Part shown: in pieces, positions 26,065 through 33,983 of the stretch
How the letters are laid out: every line of letters begins with the position of its first letter
How positions within the stretch are numbered: the first letter of the stretch is position 1
Assembly: GCF_039652615.1 (NCBI RefSeq)
Contig: NZ_JBDJAC010000001.1
Location: forward strand, 434,001 to 498,000
DNA length: 64,000 bases
Direction of reading: 5' to 3'
Source of the DNA: Fulvimarina sp039652615
Lineage (GTDB): Bacteria; Pseudomonadota; Alphaproteobacteria; Rhizobiales; Rhizobiaceae
The notes under the pieces: model-generated
Seen by the model: only the letters and a program-made list of their open reading frames with translations
Told to the model about the DNA's origin: nothing
Database searches by the model: none
Made by a program: the position numbers and the translations under genes

Positions 26065-27111
26065 ATGACAAAGTACAAGCTCGAATATATCTGGCTCGAC
26101 GGCTATGAGCCGGTCCCGAATCTTCGCGGTAAGACCCAGATCAAGAGCTTCGACGAATTCCCGACGCTCGAACAGCTTCCGCTCTGGGGCTTCGATGGGT
26201 CATCGACCAAGCAGGCTGAAGGTTCGAGCTCGGACTGCGTTCTGAAGCCGGTTTCCGTTTATCCAGACCCTGCTCGTGAGAACGGCGTTCTGGTGATGTG
26301 CGAAGTCATGATGCCGGATGGCACGACGCCGCATCCGTCGAACAAGCGCGCAACGATCCTCGATGACGACGGAGCCTGGTTCGGCTTCGAGCAGGAATAC
26401 TTCTTCTATAAGGACGGTCGTCCGCTTGGCTTTCCCGAGCAGGGTTATCCCGAGCCCCAGGGCAAGTACTACACCGGCGTCGGCTATTCGGCGGTTGGCG
26501 ACATCGCCCGTGAGATCGTGGAAGAGCATCTCGACCTCTGCCTCGAGGCCGGCATCAACCACGAAGGCATCAACGCGGAAGTCGCGAAAGGCCAGTGGGA
26601 ATTCCAGATCTTCGGCAAAGGCTCCAAGAAGGCTGCCGACGAGATGTGGATGGCCCGCTACCTGTTGCAGCGTCTGACCGAGAAATACGCCATCGACATC
26701 GAATATCACTGCAAGCCCCTCGGCGACACCGACTGGAACGGCTCGGGCATGCATGCCAACTTCTCGACCACTTATATGCGCGAGACAGGCGGCAAGGAAT
26801 ATTTTGAAAGCCTCATGGCCGCATTCGAGAAGAACCTCGAAGAACACATCGCTGTTTACGGCCCGGACAATCACATGCGCCTCACCGGCAAGCATGAGAC
26901 CGCGCCGTGGAACAAGTTCAGCTACGGCGTCGCCGATCGCGGCGCTTCGGTCCGCGTGCCCCATTCCTTCGTGAACAACGGCTACAAGGGCTATCTCGAG
27001 GATCGCCGCCCGAACTCCCAGGGCGACCCCTACCAGATCGCTTCGCAGATCCTGAAGACCATCGCCGAGGTTGAGGAAAGCAAGGAAGGCGGCATCTCCG
27101 TCGCCGCCTGA
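26065..27111 (+). CDS. glnII: Glutamine synthetase type II
   Basis: This 348-residue eukaryotic-type glutamine synthetase condenses ammonia and glutamate with ATP. It shows YIWLDGYEPVPNLRGKT at the N-terminus, the GFDGSSTKQAEGSSSD box, the catalytic EQEYFF and GQWEFQIF segments, and the ATP/glutamate region GSGMHANFST. GSII enzymes are not adenylylated, so they are controlled mainly at transcription, consistent with the sigma-54/NtrC elements upstream. An AGGAGG site precedes the ATG. The adenylylatable GSI gene glnA lies only 1.1 kb further on. Confidence 0.97.
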   Translation: MTKYKLEYIWLDGYEPVPNLRGKTQIKSFDEFPTLEQLPLWGFDGSSTKQAEGSSSDCVLKPVSVYPDPARENGVLVMCEVMMPDGTTPHPSNKRATILDDDGAWFGFEQEYFFYKDGRPLGFPEQGYPEPQGKYYTGVGYSAVGDIAREIVEEHLDLCLEAGINHEGINAEVAKGQWEFQIFGKGSKKAADEMWMARYLLQRLTEKYAIDIEYHCKPLGDTDWNGSGMHANFSTTYMRETGGKEYFESLMAAFEKNLEEHIAVYGPDNHMRLTGKHETAPWNKFSYGVADRGASVRVPHSFVNNGYKGYLEDRRPNSQGDPYQIASQILKTIAEVEESKEGGISVAA

Positions 27112-27135
27112 TCGCCCCCGATCAAAACGATTTTC

Positions 27136-27169
27136 AAAAGCCGGGCATCGCGAGGTGCTCGGCTTTTTT
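27136..27169 (+). terminator. Intrinsic terminator of glnII
   Basis: The hairpin arms AAAAGCCGGGCATC and GGTGCTCGGCTTTT, with a short loop and followed by T residues, lie 25 bases after the glnII stop. The shape is that of a strong Rho-independent terminator. Confidence 0.88.
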
Positions 27170-27516
27170 GTGCCACGGCGCCGATCTGGACGGCCACGAT
27201 GATCGGATAAAGGCGATGGCAGGAAGGCTGTCGCTGTCGCTTGTCCTGGGCTCACCGCCACAGCCCGTCCAGACGGCACCGGCTTGCTTGAGCAGGCCTG
27301 CTTTTCACCGAACACGCTTACGGATTCGGGGATTTCCTCTCCGCATAAGACCAAGAAAACGAACATCGATGGTCTGAGATGTCCGGTTCGATTGCCGGGC
27401 ATATCTGCTCTCACGATCGGTTCAAATCAACGAAGCCCGCGCCATGCCTCCCGCCAGATTCAAATTGGCCAGGACAGCGTGATGGCTTTCGGCCCGATCA
27501 AGGTCTGCCCAACCTA
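27170..27516. other. Intergenic stretch, nothing identified
   Basis: About 350 bases between the glnII terminator and the small hypothetical gene on the other strand. Open frames here are short and show no recognisable protein features. I saw no RNA gene, promoter or repeat that I can support. Confidence 0.4.
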
Positions 27517-27852
27517 TCAGTTTTCCGCGTAGGCCGCCCGGACTGCGTCGCGCGTCATTATCGCTATGCGTCCTGTCTCAGCGTTCTGGCTGCTCTTGCC
27601 GATCTGAGTGGCGGCGGCATCTGGCTTAGCCAGGGAAGGGTCAACCTGGCTGGCTTCCAGTTGCCAGGCGGTGAATTTGGCGATTGCCTGAGCGCGTGCT
27701 GCTTCTCCGACAACATCGACCAGAGAAACCTTTGGCGGTTCCCCAGGCTTCGAGGCAGCAACAGGATTTGGTTCGGCCTGCGGTTTCTGGGCCAGTGCCC
27801 GTGGAGGCGCGGTAAAGAATGTGGAGATGAAGCCGTCGATAAAGTTGTTCAT
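27517..27852 (-). CDS. Small hypothetical protein
   Basis: The 111-residue product begins with an amphipathic or hydrophobic segment (NNFIDGFISTFFTAPP), followed by a Pro/Ala/Lys-rich linker and a helical, Ala-rich C-terminus (DVVGEAARAQAIAKFTAWQL). The ATG is preferred over an in-frame TTG 27 bases upstream. No family is recognised. It lies between glnII and glnA on the glnA strand. A competing open frame covers it on the plus strand, but the minus-strand product has more protein-like composition. The assignment as a gene is moderate. Confidence 0.5.
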   Translation of the reverse strand: MNNFIDGFISTFFTAPPRALAQKPQAEPNPVAASKPGEPPKVSLVDVVGEAARAQAIAKFTAWQLEASQVDPSLAKPDAAATQIGKSSQNAETGRIAIMTRDAVRAAYAEN

Positions 27853-28169
27853 GAAACTGGTCCCGATTAACGGGCCCAATTTCGTTCATGAGATTTAGAA
27901 ACCGCCTTTAAAAATCGTTCAAATCCGGTCTATCCGCAAGAATATTAGAATGTCGCCAGTGGACCTTTCAAAGCACCGCGAAGAAGGCTGGTCGGCAGCC
28001 CAGGCGGGGTGCCGCCGCGCGGTGAGTAAAATCTGAATCTGAGTCAATTTATTCGTCCTACGATTTTATAACAACGGGCCGCGCTAGCGGCAGGCTCTGA
28101 CGCTTGCGTACATGGTGTTATCAGTCGTCTTCAGGACGTTGCGGTCCGGTCCGGCACGGTTCTGAAACA

Positions 28170-28194
28170 GAAAAGGAGCGCACGCGGCGCCCCT
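28170..28194 (-). terminator. Probable terminator of glnA
   Basis: On the minus strand the arms GGGGCGC and GCGCTCC (one G-T pair) flank a 5-base loop and are followed by TTTTCTG. The hairpin starts about 45 bases beyond the glnA stop, at the end of the glnB-glnA unit. The rest of the interval back to 27853 shows nothing I can identify. Confidence 0.6.
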
Positions 28195-28238
28195 TCTCCC
28201 TTCGCTTACCGTTGCTGAACCGGTGGGCTCAACCGGCC

Positions 28239-29648
28239 TTAGACCGAGTAGTACATCTCGAATTCGACCGGATGCGGGGTCATCTCGAAACGCTCGACCT
28301 CTTCCATCTTGAGTTCGACATAGGCGTCGATCTGGTCGTCGTCGAAAACGCCGCCGGCCTTCAGGAAGTCGCGATCCGTGTCGAGGCTCTCGAGCGCCTC
28401 GCGCAGCGAACGGCAAACGGTCGGGATTTCCTTCAGCTCTTCCGGCGGCAGGTCGTAAAGATCCTTGTCCATGGCCGCGCCCGGATGGATCTTGTTCTTG
28501 ATGCCGTCGAGGCCGGCCATCAGCATGGCCGAGAATGCGAGATACGGGTTTGCCGTCGGGTCAGGGAACCGGACTTCGACGCGCTTGGCCTTCGGCGACT
28601 GGCCGAACGGAATACGGCAGGATGCCGAACGGTTGCGCGCCGAATAGGCGAGCAGAACCGGCGCTTCATAGCCCGGCACCAGACGCTTGTAGGAGTTGGT
28701 CGACGGATTGGTAAAGGCGTTCAGCGCGCGCGCATGCTTGATGATGCCGCCGATATAGTGGAGGCAGCTCTCAGACAGGCCAGCATACTCGTCGCCCGCG
28801 AAGGTGGGCTTGGAGTCTTTCCAGATCGACTGGTGAACGTGCATTCCCGTGCCGTTGTCGCCAAAAACGGGCTTCGGCATGAAGGTCGCGGTCTTGCCGT
28901 AGGCGTTGGCGACCTGATGAATCACGTATTTGTAGATCTGCAGCTTGTCGGCATTGCGCGTCAGCGTGTCGAACTTGATGCCCAGCTCGTGCTGGGCCGC
29001 CGCCACCTCATGGTGATGCTTCTCGACGGAAACACCCATCTCGGCCATGACCGTGAGCATTTCCGAGCGCATGTCCTGGGCGCTGTCGATCGGCGGAACC
29101 GGAAAGTAGCCGCCCTTGATGCGCGGACGATGGCCGAGATTGCCGGTCTCGTATTCCGTGTCGTCGTTTGACGGCAATTCCGTGCAGTCGAGCTTGAAGC
29201 CCGTGTTGTACGGATCGGTCTTGTAGCGGACATCGTCGAAGACGAAGAATTCCGCCTCGGGACCGAAAAACGCGGTGTCGCCGATGCCCGACTGGGAGAG
29301 ATAGGCCTCGGCCTTCTTGGCCGTCGTACGCGGATCGCGGTTATAGGCCTCGCCGGAAACCGGATCGAGGATGTCGCAGGTGATCGCCATGGTCGACTGG
29401 GCGAAGAACGGGTCCATGTGCGCCGTTTCCGGGTCGGGCATCATGACCATGTCGGATTCGTTGATCGCCTTCCAGCCGGAGATCGAAGAACCGTCGAACA
29501 TCGTTCCTTCGGAGAAAAGGTCTTCGTCGACCTGGGACACGTCCATGGTGACGTGCTGCATCTTGCCCTTCGGATCGGAGAAGCGCAGATCGACGAATTT
29601 GACGTCGTTATCCTTGATCTGCTTCAGAATTTCATTGGCGTCAGTCAT
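28239..29648 (-). CDS. glnA: Glutamine synthetase type I
   Basis: This is the 469-residue dodecameric GSI. Visible motifs are the latch and N-terminal domain (VKFVDLRFSDPKGK), FDGSSISGWK, the glutamate-binding and ATP regions (GPEAEFFVFDDV, VFGDNGTGMHVHQS), NPSTNSYKRLVPGYEAPV and the adenylylation loop KDLYDLPPEE with Tyr398. The Tyr means activity can be switched off by adenylyltransferase in response to PII. It lies 57 bases downstream of glnB in the conserved glnB-glnA operon. Confidence 0.97.
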   Translation of the reverse strand: MTDANEILKQIKDNDVKFVDLRFSDPKGKMQHVTMDVSQVDEDLFSEGTMFDGSSISGWKAINESDMVMMPDPETAHMDPFFAQSTMAITCDILDPVSGEAYNRDPRTTAKKAEAYLSQSGIGDTAFFGPEAEFFVFDDVRYKTDPYNTGFKLDCTELPSNDDTEYETGNLGHRPRIKGGYFPVPPIDSAQDMRSEMLTVMAEMGVSVEKHHHEVAAAQHELGIKFDTLTRNADKLQIYKYVIHQVANAYGKTATFMPKPVFGDNGTGMHVHQSIWKDSKPTFAGDEYAGLSESCLHYIGGIIKHARALNAFTNPSTNSYKRLVPGYEAPVLLAYSARNRSASCRIPFGQSPKAKRVEVRFPDPTANPYLAFSAMLMAGLDGIKNKIHPGAAMDKDLYDLPPEELKEIPTVCRSLREALESLDTDRDFLKAGGVFDDDQIDAYVELKMEEVERFEMTPHPVEFEMYYSV

Positions 29649-29705
29649 GACGGTCCTTCCCAGTTGATAAGCAGTTTTTTGGTTGGATCGGATCGGGGAT
29701 TCCGG

Positions 29706-30044
29706 TCAGATCGCGTCGGTGCCGGCCTCACCGGTCCGAATGCGAATAGCTTCCTCGATGTTGGACACGAAGATCTTGCCGTCACCGATCCGCCCGGTCT
29801 GAGCGGCCTTGCGGATCGCTTCGACTGCGGTGGCGACGACGTCGTCACCGAGGACGAGTTCGACCTTCACCTTCGGCAGGAAGTCGACGACGTATTCGGC
29901 TCCGCGATAGAGTTCGGTATGTCCCTTCTGCCGGCCGAAACCTTTGGCTTCGGTCACGGTGATGCCCTGGAGGCCAACCTCCTGGAGGGCTTCCTTGACC
30001 TCATCGAGCTTGAACGGCTTGATGATTGCCTCGACCTTCTTCAT
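29706..30044 (-). CDS. glnB: Nitrogen regulatory protein PII
   Basis: This 112-residue trimeric PII protein senses glutamine (by uridylylation) and 2-oxoglutarate/ATP, and controls NtrB and adenylyltransferase. It shows MKKVEAIIKPFKLDEVKEAL, the T-loop FGRQKGHTELYRGAEY with the uridylylated Tyr51, the B-loop TGRIGDGKIFV and the C-terminal signature. The open frame extends upstream, but the ATG used here is the family start and has AGAGGATG ahead of it. It is the first gene of glnB-glnA and has a sigma-54 promoter about 60 bases upstream. Confidence 0.96.
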   Translation of the reverse strand: MKKVEAIIKPFKLDEVKEALQEVGLQGITVTEAKGFGRQKGHTELYRGAEYVVDFLPKVKVELVLGDDVVATAVEAIRKAAQTGRIGDGKIFVSNIEEAIRIRTGEAGTDAI

Positions 30045-30104
30045 CGAACATCCTCTAAATATCTGGTCCCCGACGCGGGCATTGTGCCCGGCGATCCGCT
30101 GCGA

Positions 30105-30120
30105 TGCAGGCTGCGTGCCA
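30105..30120 (-). promoter_or_regulatory. Sigma-54 promoter of glnB-glnA
   Basis: Read on the minus strand the sequence is TGGCACG-CAGC-CTGCA: a perfect -24 element and a -12 element with C for T at its first base, with correct GG-GC spacing. It is about 60 bases upstream of the glnB ATG, as expected for a nitrogen-regulated glnBA operon. I did not find a convincing NtrC palindrome in the remaining upstream bases to 30320. Confidence 0.75.
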
Positions 30121-30346
30121 GTACGGCACATGGAAACCTGCCGGGAGGCAAATAGTTTTCAAAGCGCGAAGTGCCAGTTCCGTCGAACGATTCTCAAGCT
30201 GTTTCGGGCTTGGGGTTTGCCGCAAGGCCCTAGTTCGTTCGACGTCGATCCATCCGAGCCCATTTCCGCGTCAGCAAAAATGCGATTTTCCGATCAAATA
30301 ACAGGCATAATGAGCAATGAATAAGCAGCCAGGCCGCCCAAACGCG

Positions 30347-31861
30347 ATGAACCTCGAATTGCTGACCCCCGATGAAATGGGGAGGGCGGACCGTCTGACG
30401 ATCAAGGGCGGTTTGGCCGGGTTTGAGCTCATGAAGGCGGCCGGTGCTCAGGTGGCGGACGCCGCGCTCTCCATGATCGCAGAAGCCGTTTCAGGGAGTA
30501 CCGGCAGGATTTTCTGTCTCGCAGGTCCCGGCAACAATGGTGGCGATGCCTTCGTGGCTGCCGAATTCTTGAGACGGGGCGGCTTCACGGTCGAAGTGCA
30601 TGCCCTCGTTCGACCGGACCAGCTCTCCGGCGACGCAGCGCTTGCCGCGGAGTTCTATCGGGGCCCTGTCAAGCCGCTCGACGGGTTCGATCCCGATGAT
30701 ACGGTCCTTGTCATAGACGGGCTGTTCGGAGCAGGCCTTTCGCGGCCGCTGGAAGGCAGGATCTCGCAACTTGTCGAGGGGATCAACGCTTCGGCGGCCA
30801 AGGTCCTCGCGATTGATCTTCCTTCCGGTGTTTCCGGCGAAAGCGGTGCAGTTCTGGGAGCGGCCTTTGAGGCGGACAAAACGGTTTCGTTCTTCCGTGC
30901 CAAACCCGGTCATTATCTTGAGCCCGGCCGCTCGCGCTGCGGCGCCGTCGACATCCGTCAGATCGGGATCGAACGCGCGGTGCTCGAGACCATCCAGCCT
31001 AAAGCGTTTTTGAATACGCCGGGCCTCTGGAAAAATTTCCTCGCACTGCCAGCCGACAACGGTCACAAATACGATCGTGGACACGCGGCCGTCTTTTCGG
31101 GGCCAGCTTCGCAAACCGGGGCAGCGCGCCTTTCAGCTGGAGCCGCGCTCAGGGCAGGTGCCGGGCTCGTGACGCTCGTTTCACCGGCCGGTGCACTTTT
31201 GATCAACGCCGCCCATCTGACGGCCGTTATGTTGAAGCGCTGTGAAGGGGAGGAGGATCTTGTGGACCTGCTCGACGATCAGCGCCTCAAGGCGTTCGTT
31301 CTGGGCCCAGGCTTCGGGGCAGGGGATCGCGCCCGCGACTATGCGCTCAGCGTTCTCGGTGCCGGCCGCTCGCTCGTTCTCGATGCAGACGGGATTACCT
31401 CGTTCTCAGACGAACCTCGAGACCTGTTCGCCGCCGCAGAAAAGTCTCGCGATGAGCAAGGCGCAAAATTGGTTTTGACGCCGCATGCTGGTGAATTTTC
31501 CCGAATCTTCGGTGATATCGCGTCAGACGGGTCCCTATCGAAGCTGGGCAAGGCGCGGCGTGCCGCCGAACAGGCCGGAGCCGTCGTCGTGTTCAAGGGG
31601 CGTGACACTGTGATCGCGGCGCCCGACGGCCGGGCTGCGATCAATGCAAACGGCACGCCCTGGCTTGCGACCGCCGGGACGGGGGACGTGCTCACCGGTA
31701 TTATCGTGGCACAGCTTTCCCAAGGCATGCCCGCCTTCGAAGCGGCGGCGGCCGGGGTGTGGATGCATGGACGAGCAGCTGAACACTTCGGCCCAGGGCT
31801 GATCGCCGAAGATCTGGCCGGTCAGCTTCCTCAGGTGTTTGGCGATCTTTTGGCGGGTTGA
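30347..31861 (+). CDS. nnr: Bifunctional NAD(P)HX epimerase/dehydratase
   Basis: This roughly 504-residue metabolite-repair enzyme restores NAD(P)H from its hydrated form. The N-terminal YjeF_N epimerase domain (LLTPDEMGRADRLTIKGG, CLAGPGNNGGDAFVAAEFL, DGLFGAGLSRPL) is followed by the ribokinase-like ADP/ATP-dependent dehydratase domain (LGPGFGAGDRARDYALS, LVLDADGITSF, LTPHAGEFSR, ATAGTGDVLTGII). An ATG 30 bases upstream is in frame, but family alignment favours MNLELLTPDEM. It is divergent from glnB; in rhizobia this gene is commonly next to glnB. Confidence 0.93.
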   Translation: MNLELLTPDEMGRADRLTIKGGLAGFELMKAAGAQVADAALSMIAEAVSGSTGRIFCLAGPGNNGGDAFVAAEFLRRGGFTVEVHALVRPDQLSGDAALAAEFYRGPVKPLDGFDPDDTVLVIDGLFGAGLSRPLEGRISQLVEGINASAAKVLAIDLPSGVSGESGAVLGAAFEADKTVSFFRAKPGHYLEPGRSRCGAVDIRQIGIERAVLETIQPKAFLNTPGLWKNFLALPADNGHKYDRGHAAVFSGPASQTGAARLSAGAALRAGAGLVTLVSPAGALLINAAHLTAVMLKRCEGEEDLVDLLDDQRLKAFVLGPGFGAGDRARDYALSVLGAGRSLVLDADGITSFSDEPRDLFAAAEKSRDEQGAKLVLTPHAGEFSRIFGDIASDGSLSKLGKARRAAEQAGAVVVFKGRDTVIAAPDGRAAINANGTPWLATAGTGDVLTGIIVAQLSQGMPAFEAAAAGVWMHGRAAEHFGPGLIAEDLAGQLPQVFGDLLAG

Positions 31862-31871
31862 TGGTGCGGCA

Positions 31872-31912
31872 AGCCTGATGCTGAAAGTCACGCATCGTTT
31901 CAGCATCAGGCT
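31872..31912. terminator. Perfect 15-bp inverted repeat between convergent genes
   Basis: AGCCTGATGCTGAAA and its exact reverse complement are separated by 11 bases, immediately after the NAD(P)HX gene and before the end of the convergent gene. There is no T tract of note, but the stem is long and the position suits a bidirectional terminator. Confidence 0.7.
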
Positions 31913-31932
31913 CCGGGACCGATCCGGCACAA

Positions 31933-32205
31933 TCAGCCGTTGCGTAGAGCGTCGATCAGTTCGTCCTTGGACATGTTGGATCGACCGTCGATATCCAGCT
32001 CCTGAGCGCGTTCGTAGAGCTCATCGCGCGTCCATTCCTCGTAAGGCGGCGATTTACCGCCTTTCTTGGAGGGCTCCATGTCGGGATTGGCCTGTGCGTT
32101 GGAAATCGCCGCGGCCTTTCCCTTCGAATAGCCCTGATCACGGAGCTCTTCGTAGACATCGGGCGCTTTCAGCGAAGGATTGTTCTCGTTCTCTTTGCTC
32201 GCCAT
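31933..32205 (-). CDS. DUF7218/Rho-N-domain small protein
   Basis: This encodes a 90-residue protein with the pattern APDVYEELRDQGYSKGKAAAISNA, a Gly/Lys-rich linker (SKKGGKSPPYEEW) and a C-terminal SAP-like Rho-N segment (RDELYERAQELDIDGRSNMS, then KDELIDALRN). Proteins with this layout occur in many bacteria, often near stress or DNA-repair genes. Nucleic-acid binding is the best guess from the Rho-N fold. It has a good CAGGAAAACGGAG ribosome-binding region. It heads no obvious operon but lies in the block of stress-type genes flanking ecfG. Confidence 0.78.
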   Translation of the reverse strand: MASKENENNPSLKAPDVYEELRDQGYSKGKAAAISNAQANPDMEPSKKGGKSPPYEEWTRDELYERAQELDIDGRSNMSKDELIDALRNG

Positions 32206-32241
32206 GTCGCGAACTCCGTTTTCCTGAGCCCATCAACCCGG

Positions 32242-32640
32242 CTATTTCGGCTCACGGGTGCCGGCTGCGTCCGGCCCGCCAAGGCTGCGGTCGTCATCGG
32301 GCGCACGTGCATCGGCCCGTCCCGCCGGATCCATTCCGACGCCTTCGGCCGTCGCATAGGTATGCCCGCCGTCTGCAAGAAGCCCGAGGGCCTCGCTGAG
32401 CTGCATCTCGATGGCGGACATCTCGTCACCGCGATCCGCGTTCTGTCGCGCTCCGACGCGTGAGCGGAGTTCTTCGAGACGCATCTGGCGTTCCTCGATG
32501 GTCATCGCCTGATTGCTCAGAATATCGTCGATCTCGTCCTGGGTTACAGGCTGCGCGATGCCGGGATTATCCGCATCGCCACCCACGGCCTGATCGACTG
32601 GAACGATATCGGCTTCAGTACGTGTCGGTTGATCTGACAT
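32242..32640 (-). CDS. Hypothetical acidic protein
   Basis: The 132-residue acidic product (rich in Asp, Glu, Ala and Gly) has a central helical, possibly coiled-coil stretch (QDEIDDILSNQAMTIEERQM, then RLEELRSRVGA) and a disordered Asp/Arg/Gly-rich tail. There are no cysteines and no membrane segment. I do not recognise a family. A near-consensus EcfG element lies just upstream (see the promoter at 32673). Its neighbours are small stress-type genes on the same strand. Confidence 0.65.
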   Translation of the reverse strand: MSDQPTRTEADIVPVDQAVGGDADNPGIAQPVTQDEIDDILSNQAMTIEERQMRLEELRSRVGARQNADRGDEMSAIEMQLSEALGLLADGGHTYATAEGVGMDPAGRADARAPDDDRSLGGPDAAGTREPK

Positions 32641-32672
32641 TGCTCTGTTCCTTCTGGTAAATCTGATGGGTA

Positions 32673-32698
32673 AACGCGATTGGAAAGCTCGAAGTTCA
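32673..32698 (-). promoter_or_regulatory. Possible EcfG-type promoter
   Basis: On the minus strand TGAAC-N17-CGTT resembles the alphaproteobacterial EcfG consensus GGAAC-N16/17-CGTT with one mismatch in the -35. It lies 33 bases ahead of the acidic hypothetical gene. One mismatch in so short a motif leaves a real chance of coincidence. Confidence 0.35.
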
Positions 32699-32732
32699 CC
32701 AGAAGCTGTTCGTGCCGCGCTTCCTGCGACGT

Positions 32733-32978
32733 TTACTGGGCTCCTTGCAGGCTCTCCTCGCTGGATACCATCCCTGTTCCGATCACGCTTTCCGCTTCGC
32801 TTTCGGCAGACGTCGTCTCCTGAGGGTCGATACCCGAGGCACTGTTAGGCGGGGTCGTTCCATACCCGATATTGAAGATGGCGATCGCGACCGCTATCGC
32901 TAGCGCGGCGTTCAGACCCACGAGCACGACCGTACCGGAAATCTCCGGGCCAGTGTCATTCGGATCGTGTTGCGACAT
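32733..32978 (-). CDS. Small single-pass membrane protein
   Basis: The 81-residue product has one transmembrane segment (GTVVLVGLNAALAIAVAIAI) between a short polar N-terminus (SQHDPNDTGPEI) and a Ser/Glu-rich C-terminal tail. No family is recognised. It lies in the run of small minus-strand genes downstream of the general stress regulators, so involvement in envelope stress is possible but unproven. Confidence 0.6.
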   Translation of the reverse strand: MSQHDPNDTGPEISGTVVLVGLNAALAIAVAIAIFNIGYGTTPPNSASGIDPQETTSAESEAESVIGTGMVSSEESLQGAQ

Positions 32979-33019
32979 GACGGCCTGCCATGGGTCAGAG
33001 ATCGGTTGCCGGATCTGGC

Positions 33020-33472
33020 TCAGTTCGTGAGGATATCTTCGATCTTGCCGAGCGGATGGTTGGTCAGATCCTTCGCGATCTCACCGACGATCCGGTGTTC
33101 CACCTCCTTGTGAAGGTGCTCTCGGAGCTCGCCAAGGGTCGATGGTGAGGCGACGAGGACGATTTTCTCAAACCTGTGTTTGATCGCCATTTTGTAGAGA
33201 ATGTCTGCGAGTTCCGCAGCGAACCGCTCTTTCGCCAGTTTGTGCCAATCGGTGTCCTCGAAAGCCGATCTATGAGGATTCGACGCCCCACCATCGCCGG
33301 CTCGACCGGGCCTGTTCGCGCTCTGCTCGGCGTCGGAGGGATTGTCCTGCTCCTCGACCCGCTGAATTTCGAAATTCGGAAGCTCCTGATCGCCGAGGTT
33401 TTTCAGGAAGAGGGCTTTCTCTCCATCGGCAATGAGCAACCAGGTTTCATAACCAATCTCAACCGAGCTCAT
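33020..33472 (-). CDS. Host-attachment-protein-family (DUF2267-unrelated, 'AtsE'-type) protein
   Basis: This is a 150-residue member of the family annotated as host attachment protein. Typical features are the N-terminal TWLLIADGEKALFLKN strand, a disordered linker with Pro/Gly (NRPGRAGDGGASNPHRS), then FAAELADILYKMA and FEKIVLVASPSTLGELREHL, ending EVEHRIVGEIAKDLTNHPLG. The fold resembles archaeal release-factor/eRF1-like domains. The ATG has GGAG 7 bases upstream, and longer in-frame starts lack support. The start is only about 20 bases after a terminator-like hairpin that follows the upstream gene. The host-attachment name is historical; function is uncertain. Confidence 0.75.
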   Translation of the reverse strand: MSSVEIGYETWLLIADGEKALFLKNLGDQELPNFEIQRVEEQDNPSDAEQSANRPGRAGDGGASNPHRSAFEDTDWHKLAKERFAAELADILYKMAIKHRFEKIVLVASPSTLGELREHLHKEVEHRIVGEIAKDLTNHPLGKIEDILTN

Positions 33473-33492
33473 GATTTTCTCCATTCTGGAAT

Positions 33493-33520
33493 GAAAAAGG
33501 GCGCGTTGGCCACGCGCCCT
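33493..33520 (-). terminator. Terminator or attenuator between holin-like and host-attachment genes
   Basis: On the minus strand AGGGCGCGT and ACGCGCCCT pair around a 5-base loop, followed directly by five T residues: a textbook intrinsic terminator. It sits only about 20 bases before the next gene's ATG, leaving little room for a separate promoter, so it may act as an attenuator within the unit. Confidence 0.8.
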
Positions 33521-33542
33521 CAAATTGAACGATGGCGAAGAT

Positions 33543-33977
33543 CTAGTCGTCGTCGCCCTGAAGCAACCGCCACACACCGAAGCCCACGATTGCGACGAGT
33601 GGCGTCATGATCGCGGCTGCCTTCCTCTTGCGTGCCATAGCAAAGATCTTCGGCAGATTGGAAAGTGCGGTCGTGCCAGCGACGGAGGCGATATCCCGCT
33701 TCATCCTGTCCTGGGCTCGCTTTTCCGGTTTGCGCCTCACCACGATCGTGGTGATCCAGAGAACGACTACGATCGCCAAACATGCCGCCGACGCGATCAA
33801 GGCCGCGTTGAGCGCTCCGATAAACGAGGCGGCGTATACGAACAGGGCCGTGATAAGGAATGCGATTAGGAGCAGGATGAAGACGCTCATAACCGCATAA
33901 AGCGTCGCGAGGCGCTTGAGCCTCGCGAGATAGATGCCGATCTCGCCCTGAAATATCTTCGCTACAAGGAACCACAT
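33543..33977 (-). CDS. Phage-holin-superfamily III membrane protein (Holin-X/DUF1469-like)
   Basis: The 144-residue protein has an N-terminal amphipathic segment (GEIGIYLARLKRLATLYAVM) and two adjacent transmembrane helices (VFILLLIAFLITALFVYAAS and ALIASAACLAIVVVLWITTI). A basic cytoplasmic stretch and a final hydrophobic segment (AAIMTPLVAIVGFGVWRLL) follow. This layout is that of the Actinobacterial Holin-X/YqjE-type family, commonly paired with a DUF883 (YqjD/ElaB) gene, as here 6 bases upstream. There are no phage genes around it, so the holin label should not be taken as evidence of prophage. Confidence 0.78.
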   Translation of the reverse strand: MWFLVAKIFQGEIGIYLARLKRLATLYAVMSVFILLLIAFLITALFVYAASFIGALNAALIASAACLAIVVVLWITTIVVRRKPEKRAQDRMKRDIASVAGTTALSNLPKIFAMARKRKAAAIMTPLVAIVGFGVWRLLQGDDD

Positions 33978-33983
33978 ATTGGC

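Noticed and set aside
27379..27870. 163-codon plus-strand frame opposite the small hypothetical gene
   Set aside because: Rich in Cys, Arg and Trp with no pattern. The minus-strand frame is more protein-like, although neither is certain.
33543..33977. Holin-like gene as a sign of prophage
   Set aside because: No integrase, capsid, tail or lysis genes nearby. The gene pairs with DUF883, a known chromosomal stress combination.
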